Below the pieces are notes generated by a model. The model had not been told where the DNA came from, ran no database searches, and saw only the letters and a list, made by a program, of their open reading frames with translations. A program made the position numbers and the translations under genes. From Mesorhizobium loti R88b (GTDB taxonomy: Bacteria; Pseudomonadota; Alphaproteobacteria; Rhizobiales; Rhizobiaceae): 64,000 nt of DNA. The stretch spans positions 6,697,001 to 6,761,000 of the forward strand of contig NZ_CP033367.1 of the NCBI RefSeq assembly GCF_013170845.1. Direction: 5' to 3'. Shown here in pieces: positions 10,083 through 20,500 of this stretch. The first letter of the stretch is position 1; each line of letters starts with the position of its first letter.

Positions 10083-11357
10083 CTATTGCTGTTCGCTGTA
10101 AGCTGCGTCAGATCCCACCAAGTTCGGCTTTGAACTGGTGCCGCCAGTGTCTGTCACATTGGCCGCAGAGCTGCGCGACAACCAATCGCTGTTGCTCAAT
10201 GTGCACAGCGCGTATGCTTTCAACGGGAGCAAGAGAAAGATGTTGATGAGTGTGTGGAGCGAGAATCCGAGAAATCGAAGTTGGCGCGCACGAAACGCTG
10301 CCACGCTGCAGCGAACTATAGTCATGGCTGCAATCATCAGGCATGCCGTCCAAGGCGCAGTACCTGTCGTTACCAATTGCGCGAGCCCCGCCAGAATCGA
10401 CAAAGAGAGCAATAATGGGCCAATATTCTGGCCAATCACGTCCAATGTGAGATAAATGTTAAGGCCGCGCAGCAGTTGGAACGCCAGCAACGTGTCACGG
10501 AAAGTGCTCCGGGCCCAGCGAAGCTGTTGGCGCAGATAGGGACCCATGCTGTTGGGAACGACTGTTGCCGCGACGGCCTCCGGGACATACTCTGTTCGAA
10601 AGCCTGCTTTCAGCATCAGGATCGTAAGGTGGCGGTCCTCGCCGAAGTCGCTCGGCTTCCCTCGAAAGCGCTGCGTCTCGTACTGATCCAGCAACGAAAC
10701 AAGCGCGGATCGCCGGTACATGGCACACGGACCGCAGCAACACATGACGGCACCGAACCGAGCCTGCGCTGCCCGCTCTTCGTTGCAGGCGAGCCAGTAT
10801 TCCATGTCGATCAACCGCGTCAGCCAAGTTTCACTGCGATTGCTAGCCGCCAACTGGCCCATGGCGGCGCCGACCGCTTGATCTTGCATCTTTAGCGCAA
10901 GCCTGGTGATGACGTCCGGGGCGAGTATCGTGTCCGAATCTACATTCAGCACCAAATCTCCGCACGAGCGGCGAATGGCGGCAATCTGCGCCTTGCGCTT
11001 TCCGACATTCTTTGGGAGCGCAATGAAGTTGAACCTCGGGTCGCCCGCGTATTCCTCGTGTACACCTACGAGGGCATCGCGGTTTGCAGAACCGTCATCA
11101 ACAACATAGACCTGCAGTTTACCGGCGTATTCCTGACTTGCAATGGAAGCCAGGCAGTCCGAGAGGGTGCGAGGCGCCTCGTTGTAGCACGGGATAATGA
11201 CATCGACGCTCGGCCAAGGCTCACCGCCGGGCGGGTCGCCCGAGGTCGGCGGTACGTTTGTAGGCAGGGTATAAAACACCTGCGCGGTTTTGTAGACGGT
11301 CGACAGTAGCGCATAAGAGCAGATGGCAACAGTACTGGCTGTGGCAAACAGGGTCAT
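10083..11357 (-). CDS. nodC: NodC N-acetylglucosaminyltransferase (chitin oligosaccharide synthase)
   Basis: 424 residues. NodC is a processive GT2 enzyme of the inner membrane that builds the chitin tetra- or pentamer backbone from UDP-GlcNAc. Visible motifs are VDDGSANRD (UDP binding), NVDSDT (DxD), GEDRHLT (catalytic Asp) and QQLRWARS (QxxRW processivity motif). There is an N-terminal membrane helix (residues ~5-25) and C-terminal helices after residue ~300. It follows nodA by 55 bp. Confidence 0.96.
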   Translation of the reverse strand: MTLFATASTVAICSYALLSTVYKTAQVFYTLPTNVPPTSGDPPGGEPWPSVDVIIPCYNEAPRTLSDCLASIASQEYAGKLQVYVVDDGSANRDALVGVHEEYAGDPRFNFIALPKNVGKRKAQIAAIRRSCGDLVLNVDSDTILAPDVITRLALKMQDQAVGAAMGQLAASNRSETWLTRLIDMEYWLACNEERAAQARFGAVMCCCGPCAMYRRSALVSLLDQYETQRFRGKPSDFGEDRHLTILMLKAGFRTEYVPEAVAATVVPNSMGPYLRQQLRWARSTFRDTLLAFQLLRGLNIYLTLDVIGQNIGPLLLSLSILAGLAQLVTTGTAPWTACLMIAAMTIVRCSVAAFRARQLRFLGFSLHTLINIFLLLPLKAYALCTLSNSDWLSRSSAANVTDTGGTSSKPNLVGSDAAYSEQQ

Positions 11358-11412
11358 GAGATGTCAGATTTTTCTGTGAATTTGAGGAAGCGAGCGGATA
11401 CCAGATCCGCGG

Positions 11413-12009
11413 TCATAGCTCTGGACCGTTCCGATCGATCAAAGTGCCGGCCGGCCACTCGCTCATCGAGCGTCCAATTGGGAGCACCATGAGGAGTACG
11501 TCGTCGTCGACTCGCGTCGTGGAAGGCAGATCGGAGTACACGTCCGGGAGGGTTGAACGCACGCGAACGCCCGTCAGAATGTTCGCCAAGCCTTTGCGGC
11601 AGAACCTCGAAACATGGTTCCGGAGCGCCTGCCGAACCGTGCCGAAAGCGAATGGAACGCCAAGCTGCTGCAGCACTGGATACATGACGCTAATCGAATG
11701 GGCGATTCCCAGCCCCTCAAGATCCGGACGCACCCCGTATAGACCGAGTTCAGCGACCAGCAGATCAACGTCGCCAACTTTGATGTATCGGCGCAGCACG
11801 CCCATGTGAGCCGCTACCCCGTGCACATCATAGCCGATTGCGCGGAGTTCCGGCCTTGCACCGGCCCAACTTCGACCGCCTTCGAATTGCTTTCCATTGA
11901 AGGCTCCGGTCGGCTCATAGGTCTTCCGGAAGAACTCAGAGAGTTCGAGGTGATCGGGAAGCTGCAACTCATTTTCCCAGCATAACCTCCACTGCACGTC
12001 AGGGCGCAT
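11413..12009 (-). CDS. nodA: NodA N-acyltransferase
   Basis: 198 residues from the ATG at 12009; the open frame continues upstream through the nod box but the NodA family begins here ([16 protein letters not shown]). NodA transfers a fatty acyl chain to the amino group freed by NodB, a host-range determinant. Highly conserved blocks are [39 protein letters not shown] and the C-terminus [14 protein letters not shown]. First gene of the nodACIJ-nolO operon, about 90 bp downstream of a nod box. Confidence 0.96.
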   Translation of the reverse strand: MRPDVQWRLCWENELQLPDHLELSEFFRKTYEPTGAFNGKQFEGGRSWAGARPELRAIGYDVHGVAAHMGVLRRYIKVGDVDLLVAELGLYGVRPDLEGLGIAHSISVMYPVLQQLGVPFAFGTVRQALRNHVSRFCRKGLANILTGVRVRSTLPDVYSDLPSTTRVDDDVLLMVLPIGRSMSEWPAGTLIDRNGPEL

Positions 12010-12099
12010 GCGAAGACTTCCTCTTTTTCGGGTTCTTTTGTGCACCTCACGCGGTAGAGCAATGGCGGTGCATGTCATGGGTCTATGAACGACCCTCCC

Positions 12100-12148
12100 G
12101 GATTGGTAAAATTGATTGTTTAGATCGCGAGCATCCACGCTATGGATA
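12100..12148 (-). promoter_or_regulatory. nod box upstream of nodA
   Basis: On the minus strand the ATCCATAGCGTGGATGC half is followed by ATCTAAACAATCAATTTTACC and AATCC, a close match to the NodD-binding consensus. It drives nodACIJ-nolO. Immediately on its other side lies an N-terminal nodD relic. Confidence 0.92.
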
Positions 12149-12156
12149 TTAAAACC

Positions 12157-12205
12157 ATGCCTTTCAAAGGCCCTGATCTGAACCTTCTGGTCGTGCTCGA
12201 TTGGC
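12157..12205 (+). pseudogene. nodD: nodD N-terminal relic (first ~16 residues)
   Basis: The plus strand reads [16 protein letters not shown], matching the NodD N-terminus (MRFKGLDLNLLVALDAL), and then loses all similarity. It sits divergently to nodA across the nod box, where a full nodD lies in many rhizobia. The complementary part of nodD (residues ~20-68) is found 9 kb away next to the nodB nod box. Confidence 0.8.
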
Positions 12206-13238
12206 CCGATAAGCGGCGGCACCGATGGCAGCTGTCGGTGACACAACCTGATTCAAGAGCGGCCGCCAGCGCGTGGCTGCGCCCGTGCCGAAGCAGCGAT
12301 CAAGTGGAGGACGGCCCGACTGTTAGGCGTCAGCAAACGCGGCGACCGTTGGCGCACGCGATGATGCATGGCGATCGCGCAGCTCTGGATCGCCGGCGGC
12401 AAACAGGTTCCGCGAAGCTCTATCGCGCTCGCCAACAGGAATCGTCTGGTCAATGCTTTCGAGTGTTGCCGGTCAACCGGACTGTCGGTGAAAGCACCTG
12501 GAGAGCGGGAAGGAGCGCGCCCGGATGGCGCTACTTCGAACGAATTGTTTGAGGTTTTGGCCGACTGGAACACACAGCTTGAGCACCTGAGGCCTGAAGT
12601 GCGCAAAGGAGCTGGCCCCTAAGTCTTCATTCCGTGCGAGGGATCAAAGATCGCCGCACACAGAAAGGCAGCCTAAGGAGCGTCAGCACTTGCGCCGGCC
12701 GAAGGGCCGGGACGCGGGACTGACTGCAACGACGAGATCGGTTAAAAGGGCAGCCGTAGGAGTGTCAGCATAGCGCCGCATAAGGCGGGACACGGGACCG
12801 ACGGCCCCCGACGAGGAGTGCCGCTTTCCCGGCTAGGGATCACCTTTGAGGTTCGGTGGCGGCAGCCGTAGAGCCCGTCCCGCATAGGGAGCCATGCAAA
12901 ATAAGGACTTCGCTTCATCTGGGTATCTATGGGTCATTTATTGGGTAAAGCCGTTACGCAAAATGGCAGAGGTGGGGGAACGGTCACCCCGCCGCTTCCG
13001 AACCTGATGTCTGGACCGGAAAGGCTTCGGCCGACGTCTGGGGCCGTTGAGGTGGAAGCGGGCGAAAACCCCTCGAGGCTCGCGGCGCAGAACATCGAGC
13101 CGCATGAAGAAGCCGGATGTAGTCAGCAGTTGTTACCATCAACTGGATCCAGCTACTTGTTGCAATTGGGCGCTCTATACGTCCGCATATTGGGTCAGCT
13201 TGACACCACAGAAGCCCACACAGTTTCCAAGTGTTTTA
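12206..13238. other. ~1-kb noncoding stretch between nod units
   Basis: No protein gene is supportable. The plus frame 12929-13291 is open but has no family resemblance and overlaps the end of nodS. The stretch does hold the tandem structured repeat at 12667-12815 (separate entry) and a third partial repeat beginning GGCAGCCGTA near 12861. Confidence 0.5.
12667..12815 (+). repeat. Tandem ~70-nt repeat with conserved hairpin
   Basis: Two units, 12667-12735 and 12749-12815, share an order of blocks: GGCAGCC, AGGAG, GTCAGCA, GCGCCG, a hairpin, GGGAC, GAC-GC, CGACGAG. In unit 1 the hairpin is CCGGCC-GAAG-GGCCGG; in unit 2 it is CCGC/GCGG with loop ATAAG, so the pairing survives sequence change. 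That suggests a structured RNA or a protein-binding repeat. I do not recognise a known family. Confidence 0.55.
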
Positions 13239-13847
13239 TCAGGAAGCGGAAATCGGCTTTCGGAAGAGAGCCAGCAGGCAGTCTTCATTGATCGACGCGC
13301 CCCGGCACTCGATGCACTCGATCTCGGTCAACGATTCGTTCAGCATGGCGATGGTGGTCTCTGCACCAGCAGCGTGCCCCCAGCGTTGGCAATTGGCGTC
13401 ACGTGCCGATCCGAAAACCAGCTGCCCGCCTGGCGCAAGCAGACTTACCAGGTTGCGGACTGCCGCGCGGATCTGATCGAGGTCTCCGACGTAGTAAAGA
13501 ACCTCCGCAACGACGATCAGGTCGAACAGCTCATCACTCGAAAACTGTTGAACATCGGAAATTATCCAGCTGATGTGCGGCGTCTCCTTCATGCGTAAAC
13601 GTGCTCGCGTAATCGCTGGCTCGACGACATCGATCACAGTGAGCCGCTGGCAAATGGGGGCTAGCCGCTCCGTAAAAGCGCCGGCAGCGCAGCCGACTTC
13701 GAGCGCATTTGCGACTCGACCTTGCGCAAGTGACAACCGGAGAATTTGGGTGTGGCGCTCCCGCTCGAACGGGTTGCCATCAAGCCGCCATGGGTCGTCT
13801 GCGGCCATTTCTCGATTCAGCAGTTCATGATCGATTTTATGGGTCAA
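13239..13847 (-). CDS. nodS: NodS SAM-dependent N-methyltransferase
   Basis: 202 residues. NodS methylates the deacetylated amino group of the Nod-factor precursor using S-adenosylmethionine. The SAM-binding motif I is ALEVGCAAGAFTERL (about residues 48-62), followed by a LTVIDVVE acidic strand and FDLIVVAEVLYYV. The N-terminus HELLNREMAADDPWRLDGNP is typical of rhizobial NodS. It has its own nod box ~300 bp upstream. Confidence 0.93.
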   Translation of the reverse strand: MTHKIDHELLNREMAADDPWRLDGNPFERERHTQILRLSLAQGRVANALEVGCAAGAFTERLAPICQRLTVIDVVEPAITRARLRMKETPHISWIISDVQQFSSDELFDLIVVAEVLYYVGDLDQIRAAVRNLVSLLAPGGQLVFGSARDANCQRWGHAAGAETTIAMLNESLTEIECIECRGASINEDCLLALFRKPISAS

Positions 13848-14150
13848 ATTCGCACCTAGCTAAGGCAGCAATCACCGGCGCTGCAAATGCCGTCTGACGT
13901 CGGTAGGGTCGGGGCACGCTCATTCCGAGAAGCGGGGTCCTTCGTGAGACCCGATGTCAAAACACGAGTCCGCTTGACGCGCGACATAGACCCCGATGAG
14001 GAAGAACGTCCCGGCAGCAATTTCCACTGCCTTCGGGTCGTTGCATTCTGTTGCTCCTTAAGGCCCAGGTGGTTGGTGCTCAGGCTTTTTCGTCGGGCGT
14101 ACTGCGGGCCGAGGCACTTGATTTCGGTCACGCTCCTAATAGGGTCCGCA

Positions 14151-14198
14151 GGATTGGCAAAATTGATTGTTTGGATGACAACCATCCACGCGCTGAAC
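14151..14198 (-). promoter_or_regulatory. nod box upstream of nodS
   Basis: The minus strand reads GCGTGGATG, then ATCCAAACAATCAATTTTGCC and AATCC, a strong NodD-box match. The ~300-bp leader between box and nodS (13848-14150) and the 250 bp behind it (14199-14447) show no gene; unlike the other two nod boxes no nodD relic is visible here. Confidence 0.92.
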
Positions 14199-14447
14199 AC
14201 ATCGAAGGCGGGATTGGACGTGGCTGGGTCCACTTCTGTGTGGCGCCGGCCGACAAACGCTTTGCGGCGGTCGGGAATTCTGCACACACACGGCGATTGA
14301 CACGCTGACGATCTGCGATGGAAGAGGCTCGCGGCATTCAGCGGCCGCGTCTTCATCAAGCATGATCCCGCGCAGCCGCGACCGCTCACATCGAACCAAA
14401 CTCGCCAGACGCCAGCACGCTGACGATGATCCTATGACGACTGCGGT

Positions 14448-15629
14448 TCACCGCCTCAGCATGGCCGCAATGCCATGACGGACAAAGGGAAGATGTTGGC
14501 CGAGGCGCAGTCCTACATGCCTTGCAAGCCGTGCCGCCGGATGCTCGCTTAAGTAGAGTCCGACGAGGATATTCGTAGCATGGTAGAGCGGCGCCGCCGA
14601 CAGGCGCAGTCGGCTTTCATATCTGTGGAGCATGTCGGGGTCGGCAATGTCGCGACGGTCGCGCCATGCGGTCTCTATACCGCGGGCGAGCTGCTTCTGG
14701 CCGCCGAGGCCGATGTTGAAGCCATGCGCGGTCACCGGGTGCATGCCAATGGCCGCGTCGCCGATCAATGCGGCGCTCGGCGCCCGGAACCTGTGCGCCC
14801 AGGTCGTGACCAGCGGATAGATGTAGCGTTGGCTTGCCAGGCTCATGTTGCCGAGGCGCCCTCGACAGCGCTTTGTCAACTCCCTCAGGAACAACTCGTC
14901 GTCGAGGGCAAGCAGTCCGTCGGCCTCGTTTGAGGGCAAAGTTAGAAGCAGCGACGACACGCCTGGCGCGAGAGGCAACATCGCCACCGTCTGATGGTGA
15001 TCGAACCATTCGATCGCGATCTGGTGGTGGGGGCGCTCGTGCCTCACCCGGCAAATCAGCATCGAGTTGCCAAGCCGATTGATATCGGCGCCGATGCCGA
15101 GCAGATTGCGGGTGGCGGAAAAACGCGAATCGGCTGCAACGAGAAGCCGAGCGCTCAGCTGCCTGCCAGTGGAGAGCGTTATCATTGCTCCTTGACGGCT
15201 GTTTGTTGCACGCACGACCGAGTGGCCGCACAGCAGCCGGGCATGGCCCTGCAAGCGGATGATCTTGAACAGGGCATCGCGGATCTGGCAATTCGGGACC
15301 AGAACGCCCAGCGGTTCCGCGGATCCGCCGGGGGAATCGAAACACAACGCAAACGGGCTCGATCCGTTGAGGACGCGTGCGCCTTGAAGCGGTGACTTGT
15401 CCGAAGCGGAGATAACATCCCAGGCGCCGAGCTCGCGAAGGATTCCAATCGAGGCGTGGGTGAGCGCGATCTCGCGGCCGTCGAAAGCCGGACTTGCCAG
15501 TCTTTCCAGGGATTGCCCTTCGACAACCGCCAGTTTGAGCTGGCTATGAGCAAGCGATGCGGCGAAGGAAAGTCCGACCGGCCCGGCGCCCACGACAATG
15601 ATGTCGAAGCTGTCGTCACGGCCGGCCAT
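14448..15629 (-). CDS. FAD-dependent monooxygenase, UbiH/UbiM family
   Basis: 393 residues. An N-terminal dinucleotide-binding motif (IIVVGAGPVGLSFAASLA, about residues 10-27), the second FAD motif LVAADSRFSATR and the third motif LIGDAAIGMHPVTAHGFN place it in the UbiH/VisC/Coq6 aromatic hydroxylase family; the length and HGFNIGLGG pattern suit the UbiM-type ubiquinone hydroxylases. It probably hydroxylates a ubiquinone precursor or another aromatic. No neighbouring ubiquinone genes are seen, so the substrate remains open. Confidence 0.82.
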   Translation of the reverse strand: MAGRDDSFDIIVVGAGPVGLSFAASLAHSQLKLAVVEGQSLERLASPAFDGREIALTHASIGILRELGAWDVISASDKSPLQGARVLNGSSPFALCFDSPGGSAEPLGVLVPNCQIRDALFKIIRLQGHARLLCGHSVVRATNSRQGAMITLSTGRQLSARLLVAADSRFSATRNLLGIGADINRLGNSMLICRVRHERPHHQIAIEWFDHHQTVAMLPLAPGVSSLLLTLPSNEADGLLALDDELFLRELTKRCRGRLGNMSLASQRYIYPLVTTWAHRFRAPSAALIGDAAIGMHPVTAHGFNIGLGGQKQLARGIETAWRDRRDIADPDMLHRYESRLRLSAAPLYHATNILVGLYLSEHPAARLARHVGLRLGQHLPFVRHGIAAMLRR

Positions 15630-15901
15630 CAGCGTGCCGCCAGCGCGTCGGTTCTCTTGGTGATATGTTGGGGGAGTCGAGCCGCATGTCGTGCATTGAT
15701 TGCGCTGTGATCTATTGCCCGCATCGCCTCAAGCGCGTTTCTCACGTCGGTTCCTGGCTGGTGAAGCGTCATTTGCCTGCCGTATGATCTGGATTGTCAA
15801 GATGATGGAGGGACGACCAGGCTGTCGGTCAGCCCATGTGTTTTTCCCTTGTAGGACTGATCGATCAAACCACGCCGACAAGGGCGTGGCCTTGATCTGG
15901 G
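15630..15901. other. Spacer between flavoprotein gene and duplicated segment
   Basis: No gene or regulatory site recognised. It borders the left end of the duplicated segment. Confidence 0.35.
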
Positions 15902-16266
15902 TCAGTCGAGGCCCAACCGGCGTCGGATGACATAGCGGGCGAAGGCGGCGATCTCCTCATGGATGAAAGTCGGCAGGACGAGCCCGCAAAACAGCCCGTC
16001 CGACCGCAGCGCCTCGACAATTTCCTGGCGATCGACGCCGGCAAACATCGTGTCGTGGGCTTTTTGCGACACGCGAACCGGCTTTGCCCCACGCCAGTGC
16101 ATCCGGCGGGCCGGCATGGTGCGGGCGAGCACGAACATCGGCAGCCAGGCGGGGTTCTCGCGAATGTCCGACAGATAGGTCGGAATGCGCACGGCGATGC
16201 GGCGCAGCACGCCGCCGTTTCGCGCGATGGCCTCGAGACTGGCGGCGCCAGATTTGTCAGGGCTCG
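15902..16266 (-). pseudogene. Truncated copy of phytanoyl-CoA dioxygenase-like gene
   Basis: The minus strand encodes the same first ~105 residues as the intact gene at 36386-37360 (LRRIAVRIPTYLSDIRENP through HEEIAAFARY) with only a few changes, then switches to VIRRRLGLD and stops. The Fe-binding HxD and distal His of the enzyme are absent, so this copy cannot be catalytic. Confidence 0.88.
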
Positions 16267-16431
16267 GCCAACAGACAAACCGCGCCGGCCGACAGGGCGG
16301 CGACCGTCAGCAGCCGACAGGCTGCCCGCGCCAGGGGGCGAAGCCGGATGGCCGAGACCGCCTGAGCCTGGCGAAGAAAAAGCGGGCTCGGTTCACGAGC
16401 ACCCGGCACGCGCCGTCAGGCGCGCGGGCGC
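15933..16431. repeat. Deleted copy of a 37.0-41.4 kb segment
   Basis: 15933-16266 aligns without gaps to 37017-37350 and 16267-16431 aligns to 41201-41365. The join (GGCTCG then GCCAAC) therefore represents a precise loss of the 3,850 bases that lie between them in the other copy, including the ParB, DUF2958 and ArdC genes. The breakpoint shares only a 2-bp CG microhomology. Confidence 0.85.
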
Positions 16432-16569
16432 CGTCAAAGCTTAGGCCAAATTGCCGCTTTCCGCGGATGCGTGGATGCCATGCCTGCGCTGCGGTTATCA
16501 GGTCGCAGGGCTCAACGCTCGGTGCCCCCGCCAGGCGTGCGGGCGAGAAAGGCGCTGAACAGGAATTCT

Positions 16570-16591
16570 CGTTCCAGGAACGGTCGTTCCT
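16570..16591. promoter_or_regulatory. QseC-type operator copy without its genes
   Basis: Two overlapping palindromes, CGTTCCAGGAACG (16570-16582) and AGGAACGGTCGTTCCT (16576-16591). The same overlapping pair, differing at two positions, lies between qseC and qseM at 60742-60763. No qseC- or qseM-like frame flanks this copy. It may be a relic or a second site for the QseC repressor. Confidence 0.6.
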
Positions 16592-16719
16592 ATTCCATAA
16601 CGCGGTCGGCAGGTCGCCAGGGCCCCGTCGCTCGAGGTCCGATGCGAAGTGCGGTTACACATCCTGACGCAGCCAATAGAAAACATCCGCCGGTTTGAAG
16701 AGAAAGCCGGGATGCCTCG

Positions 16720-17395
16720 GTGCCAGCCGCTGATGCGAATCTGAAACTCCCCGACCTGTTCGGCGCTATCGACCGCATGCCGACGCCTGGCACGTTGTTG
16801 GGTTAGCGAAAGTTCGAGGGTTTTTATCCATCCACTAGCGAAGTGTTGGCAGAGCTACCCGACATGGGCGCTGAGGAGACGCGCTCGGCGATCGACGAGG
16901 CCTTATACCGCGCAGGCTGATGGGCGGCGTTTACCGCCCGGGATCGCAGGGACATGCTCTGGCGCTGGCATCAGCTGATCAAGACCATACCGACGACCTT
17001 GCTGCCATTCTTACGGCAGAGATTGGCAAGCCGCTTGGCGAAGCCAAGTCGGAGGTCTCGCATGCGGCGGCATATCTGCAATGGTAAGCCAAAGAGGCCA
17101 ACCGCATCTTTGGCGAGACGATCTCCCCGCCCTCGACTGACCGGGGCATGCTGGGTGATCAAGCAGCCAATCGGCGTTGTTGGCACGATCACGCTATGGA
17201 ATTTCCCGGCTTCAATGGTGGCGCGCAAGATCTCACCGGCTCTGGCGGCGGGCTGCACCGTGATCTTGAAACCTGCCGAACAGACGCCGCTCGTTGCAGG
17301 CGCAATGTGCGCGGCCGGCCTTCCCGACGGCGTCGTCAACCTGATCCATGCTTGCAAAGGCGATGCCGTCGGCCGCACACTGATTAACCGATGAA
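16720..17395 (+). pseudogene. Aldehyde (succinate-semialdehyde) dehydrogenase relic
   Basis: Across changing frames the plus strand encodes STSEVLAELPDMGAEET, AILTAEIGKPLGEAKSEVSH, then IKQPIGVVGTITLWNFPASM and LKPAEQTPLVAGAM, all from the N-terminal cofactor domain of GabD-like aldehyde dehydrogenases. Stops (about 16805, 16918 and 17085) and at least one frameshift interrupt it, and the catalytic Cys region is missing. It ends abruptly near 17390. Confidence 0.88.
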
Positions 17396-17585
17396 CTTGA
17401 TCCACAGGCGCTTGAACCATGCGACGATGGCCTTGAGCGCCTTCGGCCGGGTGCCGCGCTTGAGAAGGCGGTCATAGGCGCGGCCGGCTTCGATCTGCTT
17501 TTGATGAGGTGTAACGGAAATGACTGGAATGGGTCTATCATCGGTCTTGGAGCAAGGGCGTCTCGCACAATTTGGCTGACCTGGG

Positions 17586-20500
17586 TCAGCTTGTTCGGCG
17601 TTTGGTGTTTCGCGGACGCTCTGCTGACGTCGGCTGGTTTTCGCGATCCTTGGTGGTCAATTGCTGCGGACCGACAACGGACTTGCGGCCACCTGCAATG
17701 GGCAACTTCATCTGCGGGGCACGTCGAACCTCTTCCGGCGTCGGACGACGACGTGGCTTTCTTGTCTTCAGACCGGATTTGGCGTGCTCGTTGAATGCCT
17801 CACGCGCCAGATTGAGTTCTAGGAGATTTGCCAGGGCTTCATCTTCAGAGATATCCGCAGGCCAACCGTAGGCTCCGGCAACGGCGGCATCCAGGTCCGA
17901 GTGGGCGTCGACCAGCCACTGCGGACGCCGGTTGTAGAGGTTGGTCAGGGTACGGTCACGCAGGATTGCGTCCGACGCGATGTCCTTCGGAAGGATTCGA
18001 TCCGGATAGCCGGGCACGACCTCGGGCTTGATCTGGACAAGGTCGCTCGGATTGAGCCACGCGTTTCGTATGTCATCAAGTCTCTTGGCCGCCTTTGATA
18101 TGGCGATGGCTCGTGAATCCTTTTCATATCGGACAGCTGGGATATCCGGCGTGAGGCCCTCGGGGAACGGGAAGGTCTCGAATACCCCCGCACTATTGTA
18201 GGTTGGATCATTGCCGACGCCGTGCCACGAGCAAGTTCCGAAGCTCCAAGCCTCATGAAATCGGGAGTGAAGAATCCCGAAAAAGACATCGTCTGAGCGA
18301 GAAAACGCGAAGATGCGGGAGTCGGGCACTATCGCTTGATCAAGCCACACGAATGTCCGATGCTTTGCGACGCGAGGTGTTGCCATGTAACGCGAGTGGC
18401 CCTGCAAGGAAGCGTGAAAAGCCGGTCTCGGCTCCACGTGTCGCCACCAACGCTCGCGGTAGGCATCACGCCTGTTCTTTGAGCGCTCCGGAAACACATG
18501 CTCTCTAATGTGCTGGAACGGCGCCTCGTAGAGGGCAGCCTCCTGCTCGGACATCTCCCAGCCGAAATCCACAATCCACATGTCGCGGCCGCGGCGAGCG
18601 ACGTCCATTCCATTGCGCCATGGACGGAGCACATCTGAGTTTGGCCTACCGTTGGGATTCATCGGCATCGAGAGCCAGGCCCGCGCCAAGCTACCCGGGA
18701 CGTCGAAGGCACCGCCCTTCGTGTCGCCCATGAACGCTACGTTCTGGTTTTCAGACAGCCTGCGCGCCTTGGTCAAGTCGGTTACGCCGGCGGTAAGATC
18801 TGCGTTTATCTGTGCAACCGTCCTCCCATCGAGGCACAACGGGTCCTCGCCGTGGCCGAAGCAGATTAGGGATACTCGTACGGCTGCGCCATCGACGACC
18901 CACGGCTCGTCACTCCAGGCTTCGAATAGCCGGCTTTCGGCGATGATCCGATCCAACACCCTTCTGTTCGCTCCACCGCGTATGGAATTCGTCGTGACCA
19001 GACCCACTCGACGCGTTCGATCTGCTGCGACAGCGGCGCGGGATTTCTCCACCCAATAGCAGACGAGATCAGCCTCGCGAGAGACGCGCCCATCGTACAC
19101 ATCGAAAAGGCGATCAACCGTTGGATCGCCCAAGGCTTGCCGCATCAAACGCACGCCGACAAACGGCGGATTTCCTACGATGAATTCTGCTTCTGGCCAT
19201 TCTGCTTCAGCATCTTCCGAGACTGGTTGCAGTGCAGCAAGAAGGTCTCCTTGTGCGTCACGAGCTGTATCAACGTCTTGGGCCTGCCTGACCAAGGCGT
19301 CTCGCCTTTCGATTGCATCTAGCTTGCGTAGGATTGGTATCGATTTCGAGCGTATCCCATTCTTGATCTGCCACTGAATGTCTCCGATCCAAATGGTCGT
19401 GCGTGCAAGCTCGGCCGCCATCATGTTGATTTCGATGCCGCGCAGGATTTCAGGCCCTACGAGCGGAAGCTGAGCGGGCATGCCGAGCATCTCGCAGTCG
19501 AGGTTGGCGCGGTGTTCGATATCCTTCACACCCTGGAGAGCGAGGTATAGGAAGTTTCCAGACCCGCATGCCGGATCCAGGATGCGGAGCTTTCGCAGCC
19601 GTTCCGTGAACCGGGACCGTACTTCGGCGGCCGCTTCCTCCCGCTTCATCCGGCGGGATTGCTGCCTGCGCATTGGCGGCTTGCGATTGCCATTCAGGAG
19701 TTCGACAATCTCCCGCCTTGCTTGTTCCCATTCCTGTCTCAGAGGCCTCAGGATGACCGGATCGACAAGACGCATAATTTTTTCTGGATCGGTGTAGTGC
19801 GCGCCGATCTGGGCGCGTTTTTCCGGGTCCAGAAACCGCTCGAACAGAGTTCCGAAAATCGTCGGATCGATGAGGCCCCAATCGAGGCTGTCTGCGGCGA
19901 CAAGCAAACCAATGTCACCGTCATCGAGCCGTAGCGCTCGGCGACCATCAAACAGGCCGCCGTTGAACCATGTGATGTCGGTCAGGTCGAACTCGCCGCC
20001 GCGCTCCATTGCTTCAAACAGCTTGTCGAGGTAGCTCATGGCTCGTTCAGGAGCACGGGCCGATCGCTTCAGGAGCTTCGTGAACAGGCCATCAGGCAGC
20101 AGGCTGACACTCTGGGCGAAAAAGCAAAAGACCAGCTGATTTACGAAATGAGCAATCTCATCTGGTGTGCCTCGCCCCTGAACGCGGAGTGCGATCGCGG
20201 AAAACTTGTCTGCTGCCTCCTTGGTGACCGCCGCGCGTGTTCGGGTCGGCCTCAGCTTTTCCGGGCTGAAGAAGACGTTGTGCAACATCTCACGCGCTGA
20301 AGGTTCCGCGAGGTCATCTAGGGTGATCACGTATGTGGACGGAACGGTGTTCGTCCAAGCGGTATGGATGCGAAGGCGTTCGATGTCGCAAACGATGTGT
20401 AGCGGCGGGCTCAAAAGCGCCGGCGCGTATCGCATCAACTGGAGGAGGGCCTCGTCGAGGTTTCCCTTCTTACGCTTGTACTCCCATGCGAAGTGACCCT

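Noticed and set aside
12010..12246. N-terminal extension of the nodA frame through the nod box
   Set aside because: NodA similarity starts at 12009 and the extension runs over the promoter, so it cannot be translated from the nod-box transcript start.
12929..13291. Plus-strand 120-codon frame
   Set aside because: No family resemblance or ribosome binding site, and it overlaps the end of nodS.
17396..17540. Minus-strand tail ending KALKAIVAWFKRLWIKF-IG
   Set aside because: Looks like a protein C-terminus but has no start and no family I can name; too little for a call.
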